The position numbers and the translations under genes were made by a program. The notes beneath the pieces were generated by a model. The model worked only from the letters and a program-made list of their open reading frames with translations. It searched no databases and was not told where the DNA came from. A DNA stretch of 14,340 nucleotides from an uncultured Clostridia bacterium (GTDB taxonomy: Bacteria > Bacillota > Clostridia > Lachnospirales > Anaerotignaceae), in NCBI GenBank assembly GCA_947036475.1, contig CAMQRG010000034.1, positions 1-14,340 on the forward strand. The letters are read 5' to 3'. Of this stretch, positions 5,375 through 11,403 are shown in pieces; position 1 is the stretch's first letter; each line of letters begins with the position of its first letter.

Positions 5375-5452
5375 ATGATGACGTTTATTGATTTCTTCGC
5401 GGGGATTGGAGGGTTTCGGCGGGGGATAGCGGAAAGGATGGAGATAGAATGA
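5375..5452 (+). pseudogene. Remnant of DNA (cytosine-5)-methyltransferase, first 25 codons only
   Basis: Starting 2 nt after the replication gene stop, ATG-ATG at 5375/5378 opens a 25-codon frame that begins MTFIDFFAGIGGFRRG and then stops at 5450. FAGIGGFR is motif I, the S-adenosylmethionine-binding signature of C5 cytosine methyltransferases (Dcm/HhaI family), and the spacing from the start is exactly that of intact phage enzymes, which run to more than 300 residues. The Pro-Cys catalytic loop and all later motifs are absent from the following sequence, which is another gene. It appears to be what is left after deletion of a methyltransferase gene; its stop overlaps the next start (ATGA), so the deletion joined two genes cleanly. 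It cannot be an active enzyme. Confidence 0.75.
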
Positions 5453-5817
5453 CGGAAGAAGAAAAGAGGGAAATCGTAGACGAACTGGAAAAACGTCTGG
5501 AAGAAAAATATAAGCCGATGCTTGCAAAGGAACACAGCGGCGCAGTATTGCGGGAGCCGCGGGAAAAATGGTTCAATTCCAAGGACACGAGGAGCGGGAA
5601 ATGCGCGCACAACTCTATTATGGCAAATGCGTTTGGACGCCCTTTTTATTCCTGGCAGGTGTGGGATAATGTGCGGAAATTGACCTGCCAAATCTGCGGA
5701 AAAAGGTATGTCCGAGAACTGGCAGAAGATAAAATGGCGAGCGCGATTTGTGAAAGACTGTGCCAGATTGTTTTTGACCTTCGGGAAAGCCACGAAGGAC
5801 GGGATAAAAATGCTTGA
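5449..5817 (+). CDS. Small phage protein with one CxxC site, unknown function
   Basis: ATG at 5449 overlaps the stop of the methyltransferase remnant; GGAAAGGATGGAG lies upstream. The product has 122 residues. Residues 1-25 form a highly charged helix (EEEKREIVDELEKRLEEKYK), followed by VLREPREKWFNSKD and then VRKLTCQICGKRYVREL, with a C-x2-C pair. The end is helical. I recognise this as a recurrent hypothetical protein of Clostridia prophages, usually located between the replication and late-regulator genes, as here. The Cys pair could bind zinc with His/Cys residues around 50 (GKCAHNS) and later in the chain, but a full four-ligand site is not certain. No function is known to me. Confidence 0.75.
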   Translation: MTEEEKREIVDELEKRLEEKYKPMLAKEHSGAVLREPREKWFNSKDTRSGKCAHNSIMANAFGRPFYSWQVWDNVRKLTCQICGKRYVRELAEDKMASAICERLCQIVFDLRESHEGRDKNA

Positions 5818-5858
5818 TTTCGGATGGCTGGGGTAGATGGGAGCAGGGAGGCGACGAC

Positions 5859-6248
5859 TTGAAAACCAGTAAGCAGATGGAAGGATTTTTGGATTTCCTG
5901 CGCGAAGCGAAAACAGATTACAATATTGCCGTATCCAGCGAAAAAGAAGCCAATGACGCAACGCAGGACCTGCTGCACAGCTTGGAGCTTTATGAAAATA
6001 CATACCACGAATATGCAAGGGCGGCAAAGAAGCTGGCGCAGGTAAGGCAGGAACGGCGGGCGGCAAAGGACAGGCGGGAACAGATTCAGCCTGTTATGGA
6101 CTGGCTGGAGGAAAACGGAAAGGTTGTCTTTGGGCTGGAGAAGCTGCTGGGTGATGTCAGAAAGGCGGAGAAGGCAGCGGAGGGGCGGTTTTATACACAG
6201 AGGACCGATGTGCTGGCGGAGATTGGAAAGGAGAGGGCTGCGGAATGA
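5859..6248 (+). CDS. Helical phage protein, unknown function (TTG start)
   Basis: TTG at 5859 is taken as start because GGGAGG (5846-5851) stands 7 nt upstream; an in-frame TTG at 5814 would add residues that only read through the previous gene's end. The product has 129 residues and is almost entirely alpha-helical and charged: MEGFLDFLREAKTDYNIAVS, then KEANDATQDLLHSLEL and a long helix rich in Arg, Glu and Lys (60-85). The end reads LLGDVRKAEKAAEGRFYTQR. The pattern is familiar from Firmicutes prophages, always as a hypothetical just before a zinc-ribbon protein and the late regulator. A structural or scaffold-like role in a nucleoprotein complex would fit but is not shown. The last 4 nt overlap the next gene (ATGA). 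Confidence 0.75.
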   Translation: MKTSKQMEGFLDFLREAKTDYNIAVSSEKEANDATQDLLHSLELYENTYHEYARAAKKLAQVRQERRAAKDRREQIQPVMDWLEENGKVVFGLEKLLGDVRKAEKAAEGRFYTQRTDVLAEIGKERAAE

Positions 6249-6568
6249 CGGAAAATGAAGCGATAGAAGAATTATTGTATCAAGAAGATATGAGAGGGGA
6301 AGGGATTGACTATCAAGTCAATAATCTTGTGATAGCAGCCTCGGTTAAAGCATTAATGGAAATCCAGCAGTACCGGGCAATCGGCACAGTTGAGGAATGC
6401 AGGGAGGCAAGGGAAAGGCAGAGGGGGAAGAAGCCGCAGAAGGTCAACGAAAGTAGAATAAGATACACAGACGGATATATATGCCCGTCATGCGGTGGCA
6501 GCTTCTCGGGAACAGGCATAGCGGATTACTGTTACCATTGCGGGCAGGCTCTTGACTGGCCTGAATAG
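6245..6568 (+). CDS. Zinc-ribbon phage protein
   Basis: ATG at 6245 overlaps the previous stop; GGAAAGGAGAGG lies just upstream. The product has 107 residues. The first 60 form helices (NEAIEELLYQEDMRGEGIDY, then VIAASVKALMEIQQY), and the C-terminal 40 hold a compact zinc ribbon: ICPSCGGSF...YCYHCGQALDW, two C-x2-C knuckles about 20 residues apart. Proteins with this layout recur in Clostridia prophages, and the ribbon probably stabilises the fold or contacts nucleic acid. The downstream gap of 89 nt before the regulator holds no convincing gene. A 13-codon frame from GTG 6591 is present but has no family resemblance. Confidence 0.78.
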   Translation: MTENEAIEELLYQEDMRGEGIDYQVNNLVIAASVKALMEIQQYRAIGTVEECREARERQRGKKPQKVNESRIRYTDGYICPSCGGSFSGTGIADYCYHCGQALDWPE

Positions 6569-6657
6569 GAGCGGAAACACGGAAACGGGGTGACAGCCTT
6601 GCCAAAGGAGCGGGATTTGAGTACAGTATAAGATTAAAAATCAGGAGGGCGGGCATC

Positions 6658-7098
6658 TTGGACAAAAGCATTTTAACGCAGTATACAGATTTGCAGGAGG
6701 AAATTAAAGATATCCGCCGGAGGGCGGAGGGGGTGCGCAGGCAGCTGGAGCGGCTGGAAACAGAAGGCACAGTGCTTGATGCGGTGAAAGGCACACGGCA
6801 GGACGGCACATTTGGCAGCATCCGCATTGAAGGCTTTCCCTATGCAGAGTATGACAGACGGAGGCGGAGCCTGTATGATTATCTGCTGAAGCTGGAGGAG
6901 GCGGAAGGGAAACTTCTGGAACTGACGAACAAGGCGGAGGAATACATAAACAGCATTGAGGACAGCCGGATGCGGCGGATTGTGCAGTACCGCATCCTGG
7001 ACGGGCTTTCGTGGTATGAAGTGGCGGACAGGATGGGCGGGAAAGCGACAAGCGACAGTTGTAAAAAATATTTTGAAAGATTTTTGAAAAAATGTTGA
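6658..7098 (+). CDS. Phage late-gene regulator, sigma-region-4-like (RinA/ArpU-type)
   Basis: TTG at 6658 is the start, with GGAGGGCGGG (6644-6653) in front. The product has 146 residues. A coiled-coil-like N-terminus (8-35, and again 66-95) precedes a C-terminal helix-turn-helix: IEDSRMRRIVQYRILDGLSW, then YEVADRMGGKATSDSCKKYF, closely resembling region 4 of sigma-70 factors. Small proteins of this kind (RinA, ArpU, DUF1492 types) sit at the end of the early region immediately before the terminase genes and activate late transcription. That is its position here, ending at the edge of a palindromic promoter-like element (7095-7136). Autoregulation is possible because the palindrome begins in the last two codons. 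Exact family membership is a judgement by eye. Confidence 0.8.
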   Translation: MDKSILTQYTDLQEEIKDIRRRAEGVRRQLERLETEGTVLDAVKGTRQDGTFGSIRIEGFPYAEYDRRRRSLYDYLLKLEEAEGKLLELTNKAEEYINSIEDSRMRRIVQYRILDGLSWYEVADRMGGKATSDSCKKYFERFLKKC

Positions 7099-7136
7099 AA
7101 TGTCCCACATGTCCCATTTCAATGTGGTACTATGAT
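7095..7136 (+). promoter_or_regulatory. Candidate late promoter/operator with nested palindrome
   Basis: TTGAAATG (7095-7102) and CATTTCAA (7115-7122) form a perfect 8-bp inverted repeat, and between them TGTCCC occurs twice (7101-7106, 7110-7115). A second, mutually exclusive pairing CCACAT (7105-7110)/ATGTGG (7122-7127) overlaps it. TATGAT (7131-7136) is a good -10 hexamer. No standard -35 stands 17 bp before it, and one TGTCCC copy lies there instead, as expected for an activator-dependent promoter. It lies directly after the late regulator and before the packaging genes. Confidence 0.5.
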
Positions 7137-7210
7137 ACCATGGAGCCAGAGGGCGGAGGGCAGGACAAAGCCAAGGGACTGCTGGCTCTGGATATATACA
7201 CGTAACAGGA

Positions 7211-7267
7211 AAGGACGTATCCGGCATGGCGGCATTGCTGCTATGGAGCGGGACGTCTTTTTCTTTT
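7211..7267 (+). terminator. Possible terminator or leader hairpin before the HNH gene
   Basis: AAGGACGT (7211-7218) can pair with ACGTCTTT (7253-7260) over 8 bp with one G-U, and the 3' arm runs into TTCTTTT. The enclosed 34 nt fold further (GCGGC/GCTGC, loop ATT, near 7230-7242). The wide loop makes it a weak terminator at best. It lies in the 187-nt leader between the late regulator and the HNH gene and could attenuate late transcription. Otherwise this leader shows a 7-bp inverted repeat GAGCCAG/CTGGCTC near 7142-7187 and no convincing gene. Confidence 0.3.
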
Positions 7268-7285
7268 GGGAAGGGGGGCGACGGC

Positions 7286-7597
7286 ATGGACTACCAATGT
7301 GCGAAATGGAAGAAGAAGCGGGCGAAGATACTGCGGCTGGATGGATACAGGGACGTTGCAGCGGGATGGTACGGGCGGACAGCGGCGGCGCAGATGGTGC
7401 ATCATATTTATCCTGCGGAGGAATATCCTGAATACGCCTATGCAGACTGGAACCTGATTTCCGTCAGCTATTCCACGCATAAGAAGCTGGAGAACCACAT
7501 GACGGGCGGCTTGACTGAGCTGGGAAAACAGCTGATGCGCTCAACTGTTCCGGGGAAGGACTGGCGGAAGAAAAAAGCAATCCCCCCTCCCTTTTGA
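7286..7597 (+). CDS. Phage HNH endonuclease (packaging-associated)
   Basis: ATG at 7286 follows GGAAGGGGGG (7269-7278). The product has 103 residues, the usual size of HNH proteins next to phage terminases. The nuclease core is visible: AKILRLDGYRDVAAGWYGRT, then MVHHIYPAEEYPEY (the HH pair), DWNLISVSYSTHKKLENH (the Asn and final His). The zinc-binding Cys pairs found in many relatives are absent here; the HH-N-H metal site is complete. In HK97-type cos phages this small HNH protein acts with the terminase and is needed for specific genome cutting and packaging. Its position directly before TerS and TerL fits that. ATG at 7226 is an alternative start, but its extra residues cross the leader hairpin and look non-coding. 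Confidence 0.85.
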   Translation: MDYQCAKWKKKRAKILRLDGYRDVAAGWYGRTAAAQMVHHIYPAEEYPEYAYADWNLISVSYSTHKKLENHMTGGLTELGKQLMRSTVPGKDWRKKKAIPPPF

Positions 7598-7674
7598 ATT
7601 TTGCCCAGGCATGCCGCTACTGTGGGGGTGGAGCCTTTTCCAACTCTGGAGGATTGCGAAAAAGGGGGGAGCTG

Positions 7675-8061
7675 ATGAGAGAGGAACTGAAAAAACGGAC
7701 AAAGACAATTCTGGCGCGGACGCGGAACAATATGAAAAAGGCGGGGACGTACCGCAGGGAATTTGAGGACAGCATGGAGCGGTATGCCGACCTGCGGGTG
7801 CAGTATGACGTGCTTAAGGAACAGTGGTATGAGGAGGGCTGCGCCATTACGGAGGAGTATACCAACAAATCCGGCGCAACCAACCAGAGGAAAACGCCGC
7901 TTTATCTGGCGATGGAAACGCTGCGGAAGGAACTGCTGGAACTGGAAAACATTTTCGGGCTGACGCCGAAAGGATTGAAGCAGATACACTCCAGGACAAT
8001 GGAGGACAAGAAGGAAAGCGCGCTCGGGAAAGCGTTGGTGGAGTTAGATGGGGAAATATAA
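7675..8061 (+). CDS. terS: Terminase small subunit, P27 family
   Basis: ATG at 7675 follows GGGGGG (7664-7669); the product has 128 residues. TerS binds the packaging site and delivers phage DNA to the large subunit. Helical N-terminus (MREELKKRTKTILARTRNNM) and then YRREFEDSMERYADLRVQYD, EYTNKSGATNQRKTPLYLAM (where P27 proteins carry their conserved N-x2-P-x4-A-like segment), and LRKELLELENIFGLTPKGLK, the hallmark end of P27 small terminases. The frame is open further upstream to TTG 7594, but that part reads through the intergenic segment and lacks support. It overlaps TerL by 14 nt, a common arrangement that couples their translation. Confidence 0.85.
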   Translation: MREELKKRTKTILARTRNNMKKAGTYRREFEDSMERYADLRVQYDVLKEQWYEEGCAITEEYTNKSGATNQRKTPLYLAMETLRKELLELENIFGLTPKGLKQIHSRTMEDKKESALGKALVELDGEI

Positions 8062-9787
8062 AAACTGGGATATGGTAATGGCGTATGCGGAGGGCATTGT
8101 TTCCGGCAGGATACTGGCGAACGCATACCGCGTGAAGGGCTGCCAGAGGTTTTTGGACGACCTCAAAAATCCGGCCTATGACTTCAGGCCGCGTGACGCG
8201 GAGTTCTGCATCGGAATCATAGAAAAGACCATCTGCCACCAGCAGGGGGAGCGGATGGACGGAACGCCCCTGCGCGGCAGTCCTTTCCTGCTGACGGATT
8301 TCCACAAGTTCATCATATACAATCTTCTGGGCTTCAAGCTGGCTGGTACGAATATCAACCGCTTTCATGAGGCTCTTATTTTTATCCCGCGTAAAAATAT
8401 CAAAACCAGCTTTGCGGCGGCACTTGCCTACGCGCTGGGGCTGCTTTACCGGCGGAGCGGTTCAAAGATTTATGTTGTGGCGGCGGCGCAGAATCAGACC
8501 ATGGAAACCTTCCAGTTTCTGAAATACAACATTGTGCGGCTGGGGGAGGACAGGGAGCGCGGCGGGCCGTTCCGCATCATCGACAACAACAACGAGCATT
8601 CCATTTCGGCAGAGCTGGGCGGCGGGCTGTTCAGCCTGAAAGCACTGGCGGCAAACCCTGACGCGCAGGACAGCTTCAACTGCAACATTGCGATAGCGGA
8701 CGAAATCCATGCCTTCAAGAAGCCGAAGCAGTATAACTTATTCAAAGAGGCAATGAAGGCATACACAAACAAGCTGATGATAGGCATATCCACAGCGGGC
8801 GACGACCCGAACAGCTTTCTGGCACAGCGGGTGAAATACTGCAAGCGGGTGCTGGACGGCGAGGTAAAAGACGAACAGTATTTCATATTCATCTGCGAAG
8901 CCGACCCTGTGGAAACGGAAAACGGGAAGGAATGGATTGATTACACAAACCAGCGGACGCATGAGATGGCAAACCCTGCCTATGGCATATCTATACGGCC
9001 GGAAGAAATCATGAATGATGCGGTACAGGCGCAGAACGACCCGCAGCAGAGGAAGGATTTTCTGGCAAAGTCGCTCAATGTGTTTACCTCGGCGGTGGAA
9101 ACCTATTTCGATATGGCGGAGGTAACGGCGTCGGACGGTGGCTATTCGTGGACGCTGGAGGAGATGGCAAAGCTGCCGGTAACATGGTACGGCGGGGCGG
9201 ACTTATCCAAGCTCTACGACCTGACGGGAACCGCGCTCCATGGGCGGTATCAGGGCGTGGATATCAGCATATCGCACGGCTTCATGCCGGTTACGCAGGC
9301 GCATATCAAGGCAGATGAGGATAATATCCCGTTTTTCTGGTGGCAGGAGCAGGGCTGGCTGACGCTCTGCAACGATGAAGTCATACGGTACGATGATGTG
9401 GTGCAGTGGTTTGTGAAAATGCGGACACTGGGCTTCAAAATACGCTGGGTGGGCTATGACAAGCGGTATTCCCGAGAGTTTGTGATGAAGATGAAAAAGG
9501 CAGGCTTCAAAATGCGCGACCAGTCCCAGCGTTATGTGGAAAAGACGGAGGCATTCCGGGAGATTGAAAAGCAGATTAAACAGCGGAAATTTTATTATCT
9601 GGGCAACAAGGCATTTGAATACTGCATTGGGAACGTGAAGGCGGCAGAGGACAGCGACGATTTTGTACGGTTTGAAAAAGTACAGCCGACGCTGCGCATT
9701 GACCTGTTTGACGCGGATGTGATTGCGGCGAAGCAGATGCTGATTGATATGGAAAAAAGCCAGAAAGCGGCAGACTGGCTGAAATGA
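8048..9787 (+). CDS. terL: Terminase large subunit, HK97/Terminase_1 type
   Basis: The product has 579 residues, full length for the family. It is the ATP-driven motor and nuclease that translocates DNA into proheads. The ATPase half shows ALIFIPRKNIKTSFAAALAY (Walker A at 114-121; Ile replaces the usual Gly before Lys-Thr, which I believe occurs in relatives) and NIAIADEIHAF (Walker B with the catalytic Glu, 213-223), then MIGISTAGDD as the coupling motif (244-253). The RNase H-like nuclease half shows WYGGADLSKLYDLTGTAL (first Asp at 385), RWVGYDKRYSREF (Asp471) and IDLFDADVIAAKQM (Asp555, Asp557), giving a complete acidic cluster. It starts inside the TerS gene and its stop overlaps a possible upstream portal start. 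Confidence 0.95.
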   Translation: MGKYKNWDMVMAYAEGIVSGRILANAYRVKGCQRFLDDLKNPAYDFRPRDAEFCIGIIEKTICHQQGERMDGTPLRGSPFLLTDFHKFIIYNLLGFKLAGTNINRFHEALIFIPRKNIKTSFAAALAYALGLLYRRSGSKIYVVAAAQNQTMETFQFLKYNIVRLGEDRERGGPFRIIDNNNEHSISAELGGGLFSLKALAANPDAQDSFNCNIAIADEIHAFKKPKQYNLFKEAMKAYTNKLMIGISTAGDDPNSFLAQRVKYCKRVLDGEVKDEQYFIFICEADPVETENGKEWIDYTNQRTHEMANPAYGISIRPEEIMNDAVQAQNDPQQRKDFLAKSLNVFTSAVETYFDMAEVTASDGGYSWTLEEMAKLPVTWYGGADLSKLYDLTGTALHGRYQGVDISISHGFMPVTQAHIKADEDNIPFFWWQEQGWLTLCNDEVIRYDDVVQWFVKMRTLGFKIRWVGYDKRYSREFVMKMKKAGFKMRDQSQRYVEKTEAFREIEKQIKQRKFYYLGNKAFEYCIGNVKAAEDSDDFVRFEKVQPTLRIDLFDADVIAAKQMLIDMEKSQKAADWLK

Positions 9788-9798
9788 GGTGGTGTTTC

Positions 9799-10980
9799 AT
9801 GGGAAGGAAAAAACAAAGCGGCAAGAAAACGAGGGCGGAACCGGCGGGAAAGGCGGTGTCCTTCCTCTGCTCTCCGGCATCGTATGACGTATTGTGCGAA
9901 ACGGGCTACACGAAGCTGTCACAGAATCCTGAAATCATTGCGGCGGTGAATAAGATTGCTGACCTGATTTCCGGCATGACGCTGCATTTAATGGCAAATA
10001 CGGAAAACGGCGATGTACGCATACGAAATGAACTGTCGAAAAAGGTTGACATTTCCCCGAACCGCTTTACGACACGCAAGACATTCCTTGCGGCGGTGGT
10101 GCGCACGCTCCTGCTGGAGGGCGACGGGAACGCGGTCGTCCTGCCCAAAACGGAACGGGGGTATCTGGAGGATTTGACGCCCGTTCCGGCGGAGGCGGTT
10201 TCCTTTGTGCCGGACGGGGAGGGCGGCTATCGGGTTGTTGTAAATGGGAAGATGTACAGCCCTGCGGACGTGCTGCATTTCGTGCTGAACCCCAGCCCGC
10301 GGGAATACTGGAGGGGAACGGGCTGCCGCGCCACACTGAAAGAAACGGCGGAAAACCTCCGGCAGGCAAACGCCACAAAAAAGGGCTTCATGGAAAGCAA
10401 ATGGAAGCCCTCCATGATTGTCAAGGTGGACGGCATGGTGGAGGAATTTGCCAGCAAAGAGGGGCGGAGCCGCCTGCTGGAGCAGTATGTAGAAAGCACA
10501 AAGGCAGGGGAGCCGTGGATGCTGCCGGCGGAGCAGTTCGAGGTGATAGAGGTGCGCCCGCTTTCCTTGAATGACATTGCCATTGCGGACAGCGTGCGCA
10601 TGGACAGGCGTGCCGTCGCGGCCGTGCTGGACGTGCCGCCGTTTGTCGTGGGGGAAGGGGAATACAGCGAGGCAGAGTGGAATAACTTTATCAACACCCG
10701 TATCCGCCCAATCTGCAAAGCAATCGAGCAGGAGTTGACGAAAAAACTGCTGCTCAGCCCTGACTGGTATTTCCGTTTCAGCATACGTTCGCTTTATTCC
10801 TATGATATCCGGACGCTTTCCGAGGTTGGCGCAAACCTGTATACACGCGGCATCATGACGGGGAACGAGGTGCGGGACTGGATGGGGCTCAGCCCGAAAG
10901 CGGGGCTGGATGAATTGGTGATTCTGGAAAACTATATCCCGCAGGGGATGATAGGAGAGCAGAAGAAGCTGGAAAAATAG
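9799..10980 (+). CDS. Portal protein, HK97 family
   Basis: ATG at 9799 is preferred over ATG 9784 because GAGGTGG (9786-9792) stands 6 nt before it; the product has 393 residues, normal for HK97-type portals. The portal dodecamer forms the DNA gateway at one capsid vertex and docks the terminase. Recognisable parts: YTKLSQNPEIIAAVNKIADL near the N-terminus, TRKTFLAAVVRTLLLEGDGN (the clip-side helix), DVLHFVLNPSPREYWRGTG, and RPLSLNDIAIADSVRMDRRA followed by VAAVLDVPPFVVG, the most conserved block of the family. The C-terminus (GIMTGNEVRDWMGLSPKAGL) is also typical. After its stop the expected protease is delayed by a 423-nt insert carrying the toxin-like element. Confidence 0.94.
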   Translation: MGRKKQSGKKTRAEPAGKAVSFLCSPASYDVLCETGYTKLSQNPEIIAAVNKIADLISGMTLHLMANTENGDVRIRNELSKKVDISPNRFTTRKTFLAAVVRTLLLEGDGNAVVLPKTERGYLEDLTPVPAEAVSFVPDGEGGYRVVVNGKMYSPADVLHFVLNPSPREYWRGTGCRATLKETAENLRQANATKKGFMESKWKPSMIVKVDGMVEEFASKEGRSRLLEQYVESTKAGEPWMLPAEQFEVIEVRPLSLNDIAIADSVRMDRRAVAAVLDVPPFVVGEGEYSEAEWNNFINTRIRPICKAIEQELTKKLLLSPDWYFRFSIRSLYSYDIRTLSEVGANLYTRGIMTGNEVRDWMGLSPKAGLDELVILENYIPQGMIGEQKKLEK

Positions 10981-11006
10981 GAAAAACGAAAATGTTTTCG
11001 GGTTTC

Positions 11007-11035
11007 TTGTGGAAAAAGGAAAGCTGTGGTAAAAT
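11007..11035 (+). promoter_or_regulatory. Promoter for the toxin-like mRNA
   Basis: TTGTGG (11007-11012) and TAAAAT (11030-11035) are separated by exactly 17 bp, with TG two bases before the -10. This gives a good sigma-A-type promoter inside an otherwise operonic stretch; transcription should start near 11042. The resulting 5' leader begins with a stem (CTTGCGGC with GCCGTAAG, one G-U, about 11039-11064). Confidence 0.6.
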
Positions 11036-11110
11036 AGACTTGCGGCGGAGAAGTCTGCCGTAAGGATTGCCGTTTGGCGGTTGGTCACTCTCTTTTAAGG
11101 GGGTGGTAAG

Positions 11111-11191
11111 ATGGTTACATACAGTGAATTGTTTCAATTTTGCTTGGTAATCATCGGTGTTATCACCTTGTGTTTACACAAGCGTAAATAA
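11111..11191 (+). CDS. Holin-like type I toxin peptide
   Basis: The peptide has 26 residues. ATG at 11111 follows AAGGGGGTGG (11097-11106). It begins MVTYSELFQF, continues through an uncharged membrane-spanning segment (about residues 8-22, rich in Ile, Val, Leu) and ends in a basic tip (HKRK). This is the pattern of the putative holin-like toxin family (Hol_Tox) and of TxpA/BsrG-type peptides of Bacillus, which depolarise or disturb the membrane when overproduced and are kept silent by an antisense RNA. The context matches: own promoter, self-pairing mRNA, hairpin after the stop, and an opposing promoter. It is set between portal and protease, where phages normally have no gene, so it may be a moron carried for host or prophage maintenance. 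Toxicity is inferred. Confidence 0.72.
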   Translation: MVTYSELFQFCLVIIGVITLCLHKRK

Positions 11192-11277
11192 TACAACGAC
11201 CGCCTAACAGAAGTTAGACGGTCAAAGAACGATTATTCGGGACTGACCGCCCTTCCAAAAGCGGCAATCCTTTTTAT
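11190..11277 (-). ncRNA. Predicted antisense RNA antitoxin (ends approximate)
   Basis: A minus-strand promoter at 11284-11312 would start a transcript near 11277 that runs leftwards into the 3' end of the toxin mRNA. It would cover the 3' arm of the long-range pairing (11241-11272) and the hairpin at 11198-11223. This is the RatA/SR4-type layout, with convergent genes overlapping at their 3' ends. The left end is a guess, because no clear U-run terminator is visible on the minus strand. Confidence 0.4.
11198..11223 (+). other. Hairpin just after the toxin stop codon
   Basis: GACCG (11198-11202)/CGGTC (11219-11223) and CTAAC (11204-11208)/GTTAG (11213-11217) form an 11-position stem with a single C-A mismatch and an AGAA tetraloop. 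It is not followed by a U-run on the + strand, so it is unlikely to terminate the toxin mRNA. It would be present in both the mRNA and the antisense RNA and could be the loop-loop contact. GACCGCC in its left side also occurs at 11245-11251, the partner of the 5' leader, so alternative folding is possible. Confidence 0.6.
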
Positions 11278-11283
11278 ATGTCT

Positions 11284-11312
11284 ATTATAGGGCCTTTGCG
11301 GAGAAAACGCAA
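11284..11312 (-). promoter_or_regulatory. Minus-strand promoter facing the toxin gene
   Basis: On the minus strand TTGCGT (complement of 11307-11312) and a perfect TATAAT (complement of 11284-11289) are separated by exactly 17 bp. Its -10 is a consensus match. It points into the toxin 3' region and lies within the rho-independent terminator used on the other strand. Confidence 0.55.
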
Positions 11313-11322
11313 GGGCTTCTTT
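11292..11322 (+). terminator. Rho-independent terminator after the toxin-like gene
   Basis: GCCTTTGCG (11292-11300) pairs with CGCAAGGGC (11308-11316) over 9 bp with one G-U, loop GAGAAAA, followed by TTCTTT. It should end the toxin transcript. It also stands in the path of late operon transcription towards the protease and capsid genes, which would need read-through or antitermination. Confidence 0.6.
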
Positions 11323-11403
11323 CGTGAAGGGCGGAGAAAACGTAGTTTCCTGAGGTGCTCCGCCGGAAAAAGGAAAAGAGAAAGCAGGAAGGAGGGAAGG
11401 CGT

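Larger units (their letters stand above)
11062..11272 (+). promoter_or_regulatory. 5'-3' long-range pairing that encloses the toxin-like gene
   Basis: AAGGATTGCCG (11062-11072) is perfectly complementary to CGGCAATCCTT (11262-11272) and extends by three more pairs (11073-11075 with 11259-11261). After a one-sided loop of 7 nt (11252-11258), 11076-11086 pairs with 11241-11251 over 11 bp with two G-U. About 25 bp in all would close the mRNA around the toxin frame. In type I toxin mRNAs such end-to-end pairing keeps the full-length message inactive until processing. The same arms could also be read as inverted repeats bounding a small insertion. Confidence 0.65.

Noticed and set aside
5032..6066. 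Minus-strand open frame of 344 codons
   Set aside because: It is the mirror of GC-rich third positions in the + strand genes, is Pro/Arg/Phe-rich, and has no start signal or recognisable domain.
6591..6632. 13-codon frame from GTG between the zinc-ribbon gene and the late regulator
   Set aside because: Too short, without a clear ribosome-binding site or relatives I recognise.
7132..7431. Plus-strand frame of 99 codons overlapping the HNH gene
   Set aside because: It overlaps the motif-supported HNH frame, has no ribosome-binding site and no protein-like pattern.
10981..11006. CGAAAA/TTTTCG hairpin after the portal stop as a terminator
   Set aside because: The stem is short and AT-rich and the following bases (GGGTTTCTT) lack a proper U-run.
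9988..11088. Minus-strand open frame of 366 codons opposite the portal
   Set aside because: The portal on the + strand is unambiguous; the reverse frame has shadow-like composition.
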